Of a DNA stretch of 64,000 bases, positions 49,768 through 59,829 are shown piece after piece. Origin of the DNA: Hypomesus transpacificus (Eukaryota; Chordata; Actinopteri; Osmeriformes; Osmeridae); assembly GCF_021917145.1 (NCBI RefSeq), contig NC_061080.1, positions 1,841,497-1,905,496 on the forward strand. The letters are read 5' to 3'. Every line of letters starts with the position of its first letter. Position 1 is the stretch's first letter. The position numbers were made by a program, and so were the translations under genes. Below the pieces are notes generated by a model. It made no database searches, was not told the origin of the DNA, and was given only the letters and a program-made list of their open reading frames with translations.

Positions 49768-50577
49768 AGCGTGAAACCGTTTTTTTTTTTTTAGTTAAGA
49801 CAACAATAAACCAGTTAGGTTGTGGGTATTTCATATAAATGTTCTACTCTGTTCAGTAAACCTCCCCCACGGCACACAATACTTGATTTACTTATTTGAC
49901 AAAGCTTCCTTCATGCCAAAAACAAGCAAACAAATTCGTTTGAGCATTTTATTTTCAGCTTGACAAGCAATATACAAGCTATAAACTATACACTACACAT
50001 GCAAGTCAAAAAACAATAACAGATAACTGTATATCTTATTGTATTTACATTTTTCAATGACGCTTACAGGTTTGAACTGACACTGACATGGTACACCCAC
50101 AAGATGTCAATGCAAATGCATTTTACTTAGTTTAAAGTGCTGCCAGTTAATCAGATGATTCCAAAAAGACTAAAACATACTTGTATGTATGTTGCTAAAC
50201 GTTCATCAGATTAAACAAACGTCATTTCATTTACCCAACCTCACCCAAACTGCCATTACAGTATCTATTCTACTTTCTTTTGAATGAGTATTCTTCTTCT
50301 ACTGTACATATCTTAACTGATCATAACACACAGATGGTTCCTATCTGTGTCCCCATGTTGTTGTCGTTCATCAAAGCAGACTAAATACTGGCTACTGAAG
50401 TGAAACTCATTTTTATTTCAACAAGACAGCTAGTCAGCTTGAACTGCACAAGAATCAAACACCCTTTATGACTCGTCACAATCCTTGAACCTCTACAAAA
50501 AAGAAAATGACCGACAAACACGGACCTAATACGAGTCAATTCACACCGTCCGCTGTTCCTCCTCTCTCACCCTCCCT
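49768..50577. other. trappc5 3' UTR and the gap before mcoln1
   Basis: The AT-rich stretch downstream of the trappc5 stop has minus-strand AATAAA signals near 50417-50412 and 49953-49948. The mcoln1 promoter abuts it, so the two genes are tandem with a very short intergenic gap. No other gene is seen. Confidence 0.5.
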
Positions 50578-51242
50578 CTATCTGCCCTCCAGCGCTTTGT
50601 CTCTGGCGATGACTGCCTCGTCAAACTTGATCATGAGAGTGGTGCCCTTGTGCCAGTGTACGGTCACCTTGGCAGGGAAGCCACTGTGGGTGAGGATGGC
50701 TTCCACGATGCCCCCAGTGAAGGCTGCACAGTTGAGGGTGCTGTTCTCCTTGGGTACCGAGATGAAGGCATTGATGAGGGGCTCTTTCTCAATGATGTAG
50801 TAGGTCTTGTCATCGTCGTTGGCCTGCTCCAGCTTGTCTGCCTCCTTCCCGAACAGGGATCTCCACACAGACACCTGGAGTACGATAGGTCGCGGTGAAA
50901 CTGCGGGTCTAGCTTGGGGCATACTACACAAGCCCCCTGCTAATTTTGCTTTTCATGCAGATCTTAACTTACCTTAATGAAAAGCAGGATGTTCAGTACT
51001 TTTGTCTCTCTTTTACCGTTCTTCTCTCTCAGCACCAGCACATCCAGAAGGCTGGCACCCACGCCCTGACCCATGTCCGCCAGGCGAGCCTGAAGCTCGG
51101 ACACGGAGTAGACTCGACTCTGACAGTACTGTACCATCTCGGAGAAGAGCAACGCAAATGCACTCACGCTGACCTCCGTTTTAGGACGCGTGAGTGATCG
51201 CTCCAAAATAGCCGACTTCCCTCTGGTGAAGCGTGTCTCCAT
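50578..51242 (-). CDS. trappc5: TRAPP complex subunit 5 (TRS31 homologue)
   Basis: Two coding exons, 51242-50973 (90 codons) and 50874-50578 (98 codons plus stop), encode 188 aa, exactly the human length, and the match is close throughout. TRAPPC5 is a core Bet3-family subunit of the TRAPP complexes, which act as the Rab1 (TRAPPII: Rab11) exchange factor and vesicle tether at the ER-Golgi. Recognised blocks are RFTRGKSAILERSL at the start, FGKEADKLEQANDD and ISVPKENSTLNCA in the middle, THSGFPAKVT and HWHKGTTLMIKF, and a C-terminus ending ARDKALEGR. The start is the ATG at 51242, three bases after an acceptor; the ATG at 51251 lies in the intron. A non-coding first exon ends at a GTAAGT donor at 51479. 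The promoter side faces that of the PGLYRP gene about 0.9 kb away. Confidence 0.96.
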
Positions 51243-51478
51243 GTTCTGCACAGAATAGGAAATGCTGTTATGTTGTTTTCTCGAAACATGGTATTAATGC
51301 TTTACAAGCCTTTAGCGGAGTTGGCTAAACTAGCTAGGGCTAACATAGCTTAGCTAACAGCAAAAGCCATTTGTTCAGTCTGAATGAAAAACTGTGATAA
51401 TAGACTCTATAAGCATACATGCAATGAAACTGAATACAATATAGATATTGATTTAGTAAAGGAGTAAAACGTACTTAC

Positions 51479-51560
51479 AAGGGCTAAATGTAGCCAACTT
51501 TACCAAACTGATGTTGTTGTTCTGGATTTGTGCTAAGATCGAATGTTTCCTGTTCCGGGT
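51479..51560 (-). other. trappc5: Probable non-coding first exon of trappc5
   Basis: On the minus strand the sequence ends CCCTT at 51479 and is followed by a GTAAGTAC donor. It pairs with the acceptor just before the ATG at 51242 (TTCTGTGCAG). The 5' boundary is a guess. Confidence 0.45.
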
Positions 51561-52472
51561 AATACGTCATTGGGTCACATGTTAGGTGTAAACCAGAGCA
51601 CTTTAAACATGTTTTACAATGCATGAACATTTGACAACACAAATGGACAGAATAATAAAGACGTCCCACTACTTGAAAAGCAACAAATTATGTCAAAAAA
51701 GAACCAACTAAAACTAATGTTCTTATAATAGGGTGTATACCTCAATATAGGGTTTATCTCAGGATGTCAGTAAGCAGGTGAGCGTGGAATAACTTATACA
51801 GCCTGATTACCATGATATTCTATTTTGTAGGATCATATAGCATGATTGTATAGTGCCCGCCCTCATTAAAACACATGTGATGGTGAACCAGGTGGTCTTA
51901 CACTACCTCTCTGTAAACAGCCACATGTTTTACCCTGTACCTGGCACACATTAACCAGGGTTTACCTTTCCAAAGGCCATGCCTCTGTGTTTTGAATGAG
52001 TACAATGGAGCGATAAGCACATTGTATATGAGAGAGTTGCGTTCTTTGTAAGGGTTCTCCAATAGCTTCAGTCTGACTTAATTTGTGTCAGGGAAACTGA
52101 AGCTATATCTGATCAAAGTAAAACTTAGTAGTTATTTATTTGAACTTTAACTGGACAGGAATCAATCAATACAAAAAGGAATGTGTGTACATAGAGTAGC
52201 CTTGCTTATTGACTCAGCATATGCAAACAAAGACACTCACTTCTACGTCACGGTACTCATTCGAGTTAGAACTATGATTGATTCGGAGAACAAATTGTTT
52301 GGAATCTTGGGTAGACAACCTTTTGAAATACTTTAATACTGGGAACAGACCCAATAGTTCCAAACCCAATTTACAGACTGAAATAACCAGTTTGATTATT
52401 TTGTTATCAGTGTTGCCCTTGTCTGGGAGTTGAATTCATGCACTGTGTCCTCGGTGGTCAACAACTTTCAGA
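51561..52472. other. Shared upstream region of trappc5 and the PGLYRP gene
   Basis: This divergent spacer has no coding exon. Near its right end an ATG at 52438 opens a short frame that runs past the PGLYRP start in another frame (stop at 52483-52485). An acceptor-like AACTTTCAG just before the PGLYRP ATG could remove it if an upstream leader exon exists. Confidence 0.4.
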
Positions 52473-54409
52473 ATGGGTTCTGTGATCATATGGCTTTTCT
52501 CTCTGTCTGGGATATGCTACAGCATAAACAATACAGGTAACGAACACAACCTGATCTTCTGAAAATGTAATATTGTGTTAATATGTCACTTACATCATGT
52601 GCACTGCGTCAAACTAAAAACGACAATGTTCTAGTCTCAGAGCTCCACACGAGGGACATGGACAGTTTCATCAATGCTGTTGAGCTGGTGGAGAAGTCCA
52701 ACCTCCACCTGCCCCCTCTCGCTGTGGTCCGAGGTCTCCGCAAAACCGCAGGGCACGAGGACCAACTGACCCTCCACTTCTTGGGCGCCTCCAACAACCT
52801 CAGCATGTCCGAGTTCAACACCACGCTCTTCAGCTTCTTCGACAAGGCCATCCACCATGTCGTGACGGACCACGGGGAGGAGCGAGGGGTGGTCCTCACC
52901 CAGGATGGGACCACTGTGGCCCTCGCGCCTCTGCTGCTCGGCATCGAAGTGGGGCTGAAAGCGAAGACGGAGGGCACCCCTCCCCTGGGGATGATACCCC
53001 TCACTCTGGCCCAGAACCTCGGACTCTCCTTCCTCCAACTCATGGACTTCCCGGCCTCTCAACGCCTGGGGCCAGACGGCTGCTGGGACAGCGTGGTCCT
53101 CCCTCGGGTCTTCAGGCTATCTCGACTGCCCACGCTGGCCACCGATGCCCTGATCAACGGAGGGATGGACGGCGCGATCTTAGGGATGGAGCTGGCGCAC
53201 CAGCCCTCCGCTGAACGTCCTAACAGGCTCAGTGACATCCTGAGGGGTTACTATATTGATGGTGTCAAGGGGCATGGTTTGGAGGGTGTATCCACCCACA
53301 TTAGCCCCAGGCGCAGGGAAAATTCCAGAGCCCTCCTCGGCCCTTTGGATCCCCAGAGACAAGTCATTGGAGACCCTAGCTATGGTTTGGAAACTGGAGG
53401 GGACTGAATGGATCCATAAGGATACAGGGGTGAAGAAGGCTGTGAGAGATGGGGTACTGGAGTTTGTCCACAGGTACTGGGGTGAGTCTGATCTAAAACT
53501 GAACATTTTTCCCTTTTTGATTTCCGAACTGTTTGAGACGAGCCTCAAACCTTGTCTGGAAAACAATACTTTGGTTATAAATGACAAGATATAGTATGAT
53601 CTTTTCTGTCATTCCTCGAACCCCTCCAGACTGCCCACCGGTCATCCCTCGGTGTCAGTGGGGCGCCGAGCCTCACAAGGCCTCGCCCATCCCACTCTCC
53701 CTGCCCCTCCCCTTCCTCTACATCCACCACACATATGAGCCCAGCCAGCCCTGTCTGACCTTCCAGCAGTGTTCCAGGGACATGAGGGCCATGCAGCTCT
53801 TCCACCAGGACGTCCGCGGGTGGGACGACATTGGAGACAGGTGGGTTGACCTCATCTGTTTGCTGGCAAACGCGTGAACAGCCAAACACAACCACGGGAT
53901 TCAAAGTCGTCATGATTCAAAAAGGACTTCTGTTGACACGCTGGCTTGGGACTGCACCCCCTCCCCTTGCAGCTTCGTGGTAGGCTCCAACGGGTACGTC
54001 TACGAGGGCCGAGGCTGGCTTCACCGTGGCCGCCACACCAGGGGTCACAACTCCATAGGCTATGGGGTGGCCTTCATCGGTGACTACTCTTCCTCTGTGC
54101 CCAGCCGCCACTCCCTGGAGCTGGTGAGACACCATCTGGTCAAGTGTGCTGTGGATAAGGGGCGACTGGCCGCCAACTACACCATCCACGGGCACCGACA
54201 AGTGGTCAACACTACTTGCCCAGGAGACTCCCTCTTCTCAGAGATCAAGAGCTGGGAGAATTTTAGGGTAAGAAACGGGTCTGTTATAATGTAAAATAAA
54301 GTTGAAGGATGCCTATACAATCATTTATGTATTTCAGTTATGATTTACAGACTGTGAATAAAGTTTGCTCACTTATTTTTTTTCCTCACAGGAGCCGAGT
54401 TCCATGTGA
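52473..54409 (+). CDS. pglyrp2: Long peptidoglycan-recognition protein (PGLYRP2 / pglyrp6 type), frameshifted, amidase Tyr replaced
   Basis: Five exons: 52473-52536, 52635-53481, 53630-53840, 53973-54267 and 54392-54409. If one extra G at 53369/53370 is ignored they encode 477 aa; as written the frame breaks there and stops at 53405-53407. Family members are secreted N-acetylmuramoyl-L-alanine amidases that cut the stem peptide from bacterial peptidoglycan. The first exon encodes a signal peptide (IIWLFSLSGICYS). A long N-terminal region shared with human PGLYRP2 follows (GVVLTQDGTTVALAPLL, LAQNLGLSFL, GCWD). The PGRP/amidase_2 domain starts near residue 304 (DCPPVIPRCQWG). Zinc ligands are present: H336 in YIHHTYEP, H448 in HGHRQ and C456 in TTCPGD, with T454 also conserved. 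The catalytic tyrosine (T7 lysozyme Y46; human IGYSF) reads IGDSF, D373. Activity is doubtful; a pseudogene, a receptor-only form or an assembly error are the options. Confidence 0.85.
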
Positions 54410-54414
54410 ATAAA
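54409..54414 (+). terminator. Poly(A) signal overlapping the PGLYRP stop codon
   Basis: AATAAA begins on the last base of the TGA stop. Two more AATAAA hexamers lie inside the last intron (near 54295 and 54356), so intron retention would give an alternative C-terminus, VRNGSVIM, with its own signal. Confidence 0.5.
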
Positions 54415-55410
54415 AAAGAAGGATTATTATTAATTTTTGATCGACGGTGTTGTTGTCAAAACTTGAACTGGAGTCAATGATTCAAGCAGTGCACTTATGT
54501 GTACACCTATGGGATAGGCAATCAATGTCAGTGGAATTGTGAACTTCTAAAAGAGGCCGCAAGGTGGAGCCCAAAGCCATTCCGTTTTGGACTACATTCT
54601 GCAAGAGGTACCTTAACTGTCCCAGTGTCATTCGAAAAGTATATAATGTATAATGAAAGGAAAACATGTGGTCATAATAATGTATTTGGGAATACCAATA
54701 TACATTTATACATTGATAAAGATTCGATGTGGAAAATAAAACATGACAATACTTATGAGTTGATTTGAATAATTTAATTACCAGCTTATAGACTAGATGG
54801 ATGGGTGGAAACCTGCATGCATGGTTGATGGTTGGATGATGGAGAGACTATGGATGGACAAAGTAGTTAAAAAGAATTGATGGCTGGAAGAAAACTTGGG
54901 TAGATTGTGTTTCAGATTGGTGATGTCACAAGTGGGTAGGGTAACTAGCCGTTCAAAATCTCCTCGACTCCTTGAGACCAGGCGGTGGAGCTGCAACAAT
55001 CACCACCAGCAACATAGTAGCGAAACTTCTGCAGCAACATCGAGTTCAAACATAAACTATGCCGGCCCAAATGGGAGATAAAATCAGTTTTCGGTTTTGA
55101 AACCCTGACGGATTTTGATAAGCCTGCGTTTTAGGGGATGAAATACACGTTTATTGGGAATTTCGTAATTTTTTTTGTTCCTGCACCCGAGTATCTGCTC
55201 GAGCCGAGGGAGGGTGTAATCATGGCACTGCTATGCTGATGCAGGCCACTATGCCGTGACTCCATTCTTCTCCATTCACTGTGAGACTAACGTTAGCTAC
55301 CCGCTACAACCATAGGGTTCGTCGGAATTCATTTTGAAAAGTAATAGACACAGACACATGAATGATAAATATTTTCTATAAACTTACGTCAAGCTGGAAC
55401 TCTAAGGGGT
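54415..55410. other. Intergenic region and smurf2 5' UTR
   Basis: About 1 kb between the end of the PGLYRP gene and the smurf2 ATG. The right end presumably holds the smurf2 promoter and leader. No coding exon, TATA box or CpG-dense stretch stands out. Confidence 0.45.
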
Positions 55411-55462
55411 ATGTCTAATCAAGGAGTTCGGAGAAATGGCCCAGTAAAGCTGCGGTTGACAG
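55411..55462 (+). CDS. smurf2: First coding exon of SMURF2 (HECT E3 ubiquitin ligase)
   Basis: The ATG opens 17 codons, MSNQGVRRNGPVKLRLT, plus one base before a GTAAGA donor at 55463. Human SMURF2 begins MSNPGGRRNGPVKLRLT and continues with V (split codon), matching in sequence and phase; SMURF1 has an inserted SSI-type variant here and fits worse. SMURF2 ubiquitinates SMADs and TGF-beta receptors through C2, WW and HECT domains. Only the lead-in to the C2 domain lies in this window; the C2 exon (VLCAKN...DFFRLPDPF) was not found up to 64000, so intron 1 is at least 8.5 kb. Confidence 0.85.
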
Positions 55463-58400
55463 GTAAGAATTTAAAACCCCAGCTAACCATCTACTAGCTA
55501 GCTAACGTTAGCTTAGCCTACTAGCAAGTTCTGTATGTCGTGCATTTTGGCTATAACCACAAATTCAATTCAGTGTTGTTAACTTATTCAGATAAAGTTT
55601 TTGTCTTTTAGCCACGTTAACTCAGTCATATACGCACGTATGTTGTTGAAAGAAACTATAGATAGGTAGCTAGCACACTGACTATAACCAGCGTGCTAGT
55701 ACCATTTGATGGATGGGTTTATAAAGCTGGCTAGCAAACAACAATGCTAGGTAGCTAGGCTAGCTAACCTGATGAATTAGTCTAGCCCCCCGTTGGCTAA
55801 CCCCCATTCTTCCAAAGAGAATATCTGCCCTACGTTCTACCAATTCTGCTTAAATTGTGCGAGCCTCTGTTCAGTTTCAGTGGATGTGTATGTAGTTAGC
55901 TGGTGTTCTTATCTCAAATGTTCTAACCAGCTTGTACACAATATTTTTTTGTTAAAAGAAAAATAGGCTTGATATCATGCTATCAAACAGTATTAGTTCC
56001 TTAACTTAAAAGCTAATAAACTTGCCTGTTTTCCAAATGTCTGCTAAGTGTCTTGCATGTCATATTGGTTGCATAAAATTTGATTGGTTCATCAAGTTCA
56101 GTGTGTATGCACCAAATTGTAACAATGTAGGCTATCCCATTATCATCCCATTATCATTAGGCTACATTAAACAAATGATGTTGCGTTCATAAGACAATAA
56201 CCTTTTGCACGAGCCAGTTTATAACCCCTGCCAAGACTAAGCCATATCAAGGAGGTTATAAATGTGGTGTTAGTTAATTATTGGAATGTTTCTGCACAAT
56301 GAGCCATGCTTTAAAATCCCTTTTAACGTCTCCTATAAGGTCATCCAATCGACATGTTCTATTAGCTTCTCTCTTGTGTTTTACAACCCAAACATTTGCA
56401 GGGTTTACATGAGAGGGCCCTGTTTTGACTGGGAAGAGAGGGAGATGACAGGCGTTGCTTTTCATGTTTCTCCCAGATCAGGTCAAAGCAAATTCCAGAC
56501 CTCTCTATCTTGTGGGACTGGCCAAATTAAATATTTAATCTGCTAATGTGCTAGCTGGAGCTTCCAGAGGGGAAGAAAGGGCTTCTCGGTCTGGCAGTAG
56601 TTATGGTTTCCGATGGGTTTTTCCTTTTCTTAATACTTTACTCGACATGTCATGATATCTTGCTATCGTTTGCTATTGTGGTGCGCTACTGTCAAGGCAT
56701 ACCTGCTAGATAGGCTTCCCTTATGAAATTTTTTGAATGCTGAGATAAGTGGATCTTGGGTCTGTCTGTGTGCGATCCGTAGAAGGCTGGTACGCAACAA
56801 TCAAGAAATTCTGTGTTAGGGAGCAGCATTACCAATGAGCTGCCATTGCAAATGTCTGGGTCTTGTTTTTTCCATATGGGAAATGGTTTTAAATGGGCCA
56901 CAGTGGTCTACATTAGGAATCCCTGGAATGTGAGACCTCAGAGAGGAAATGTGAGTCTCTCCCGATCATAGGAACATCCTCTGTCTCGTTGGTTCACCCA
57001 GGAGGGGGGGGAGGGGGAGGGGGGAGGGGAGGGCCTCCACCTTCCGCTCTGAGGGGAACTGCATTCAAGTTGTTCTTTAGTGTGTGTGTGTGTGTGTGTG
57101 GTTCTGGGTGTGGATGTGTGTAGGTTTCTGACATAGCATGGTCTCATGGTGTCTGCTCTGCGCTCTCCCCCAGTGCTTGGCTTGCAACAAGGTAAAGAGA
57201 GAGAGAGAGATGAGCTTAGAGATGGCCTCAACCACTAGATCACTCGACCAGGCTAGAACTGTACCTTTTCAGTGCCTAGCCAACACACTCCGCTGTCTAA
57301 TCAATAAACTCCTATCTGCTGCCAGTAGGCCTGGGGAGGTTTCCCTGGCAGTGTTTTTCTGTATTTTTTTTTTTTCCTTCTGTGGATTTGCCATTTACCG
57401 AGCATTCAAATTGTCAGTTAGCTTTTTTTTTTGCTTGCCTGCAATTTATTTACCATTTCCTCTCTGTCTCAGATGCAATTTCACTCAAGGAATAAGGGGG
57501 CTAATCAAGACCCAGCGGTTCAGCTACATTCCTCCGACATCTGAGATCAGTCCCCCCCCCCCCCCCCCCCCTCCTCCCCTCCTCCCTCTTTCCCGACTGT
57601 TTTCCACAAACCTTGGCCCCAGAAGCGCTACTCAGGGGGGAATTGATGGATTGTTTAGCACTGGCGGCTCTGTTATTGTTTGCCCACTGGGCATTTCCCC
57701 CCCCTTCACTGATGTCGCCCGTCGGTTTCCGAATGAGATGGGCGCCCCCACCATGTTTACTGCCAAGGTTGTAAATTGGAACAATCTGGGCCACAAGAAA
57801 GCTACTATTTCTAACACTGCAGGGAGGTGACAATCGCTGTTTGTTCTCGCTCTTCTTGTCTTGTCTTTCTGTCTCTTCCTAGCGGGCCATAGCTGCTGCT
57901 GGGAGCCGGCCTGGCCGCATACTCTCACTGCTGTGCCGTGCTGTCGTATCCATGTGGTCCTTCACCTCCAGTTGGCACATTGCTCGCAGTGACAGACTGG
58001 AAGAATTGTCTCAGGATCACACACACACTCACACAGAGCTCTCAGTGGAATAGTATTCCAGATCAACCATCATGAGACTTGAACTCTCCCTTGAGAAGAA
58101 CCCTCTGTACCCCTCATCGCCTTGTCTCCCAACCGCTCTCTCTCGCTCGCTCTCTCTCGCTCTCTCTCGCTCTGTCTCACTCTCTCTCGCTCTCGCTAGC
58201 ATTTTGGAAAGTCTACCCTGGAGCCGTCGTGAGTGTGTGTGAGTGGGGAAAAGCCAGGAAGCTGGTGATTAAGATAAAGGCCCAGCCTCCGTCCTAGGCC
58301 AAACATTAGCGGTGGAGGGGAGTGCATTTTAGGGAAGTTAGACGGGGCCACCGGTCTAGGCATTCTGTCAGCGGCCACAAAATAGAGCTGTTTGTGTGTG

Positions 58401-59811
58401 TGTGTGAGCGCATGTCTCCTCTGTGTCTGTGTGTTTCCTCGAAGGGAACACACACTTCCACAGGATGTATCGTCAGCACGCGATGCTGAACTAATTCGGG
58501 AGCCCTGTTGACTCTCCCAAAACGTTGGAAATGCATTTTGGGATGCAAACCAACAAACGGGAGTAGTCTGTGTCCATACCCTTATTCCTGCCTGCGAGAC
58601 ACCCATCAATCCATCTTCTCCTCCTGCAAACTGCTAGCTGGATTAGCAAGTCTGTTGTATTAGTGCTGGTTCACAGTCCAGCAGGCCTGACCAGATGTTT
58701 TGAATGAAAGCAGATTAAAGGCCCATATTTGCTCTTAATCTATACGTGAAACGTGGGTTGCCCAGCGTTAAGAATCAAGCACGCATTGGGTATTGTCCTG
58801 TCAACTTGGCCGGTCTTTGAGCCTTTTGTTTTATCGCGCTTTCGCCACTGTGGCTTCGCCCGGTCCTTTTTTTCCGCTCCAGACTAGATTCATACAAAAG
58901 AGCACGACGGTCGCAAGTGGCCTGCGATGAGCAAGTCTGAATTTCACAATGGTGTGATTCAGCCGTTTGGCCGGGGCGACGGCAGCATCCAGACAGAAGC
59001 TTCATTTGGACTCCGCCAGGCCCCGCCGAGCGGTTTGACCCACTTAAGGAGCAATCAATAGCCCGGGGCTTTGTCAGGGCTTTGTTGATTGCTGAAAATC
59101 CATTTCAGCAATCTCCTCCTAAGTTTCTCAGCTGAAAAATGAAAAGGCCCTGTGTTGCCTCTCGAGCTGAATATCAATGGACGCCTGGCGCTGCCATTCG
59201 TGTCTGTGTTCTTCTGAGGGCTCGCTGTCCCCGAGTGTAGAGCTTTTGATGCTCTTGTTAAAGAGAAGGAGTGCGTGACCCGACCCTTGGTGATCACAAG
59301 GGTACGGTAGGCTATTCTTTGGTCTTTACCTTGGCCATTTCCATAATGCTTACTTCTGGCTTTCTTGTCTTGTATCAAAGACCTGTTTCTCGCTCTCCTC
59401 TTTGACTTGGCCCCATGTTTCTTCTATAGGGGCTGTCACTGTGCTTTCTGGACACGTCAGCACAATGTTCCACTGAGAGCTCTGTGTGTGTGCTTGTGTG
59501 TGTGTGTGTAGGCAGTGCATGTCTTGTCTGCTCAAACGTTTCACACTTGACGTGCTGTAGCGATGCAGCGGGCCATCTGGGAGTATGCATCTGTTCTTTT
59601 CTCCTTTTCCCTCTCTTCCTCCTCCTGCTCACTCTCTCCCTCTCTTCCTCCTCCTTCTCTCGTTTGAGGCTGTCTTCTCGTGTTTTCCCTTAAAAAACTT
59701 CAAACGTGTGCTATGCTGTCGTATTGTAAGCGAGCGCAGACGCACAGAAAGCAGGCTTCCTCTGTAGAATGCCCTCCAGGCTTCTGAAGGTGAGCTGATA
59801 GCTCAACACAG

Positions 59812-59829
59812 CCTTCTGGGTAATGTAGT
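59812..59829 (-). promoter_or_regulatory. Weaker ZNF143-type motif
   Basis: On the minus strand the site reads ACTACATTACCCAGAAGG, which fits the ACTACAWTYCCCAGAAKGC family with one or two mismatches. It lies in smurf2 intron 1 and is followed on the plus strand by a C run. Confidence 0.35.

Noticed and set aside
51240-51251. ATG nine bases upstream as the trappc5 start
   Set aside because: It lies upstream of the splice acceptor (TTCTGTGCAG), so it is intronic; the ATG at 51242 gives exactly the 188-aa family length.
57138-57830. 230-codon plus-strand frame
   Set aside because: It crosses poly-T and poly-C runs and has no recognisable domain; consistent with smurf2 intron.
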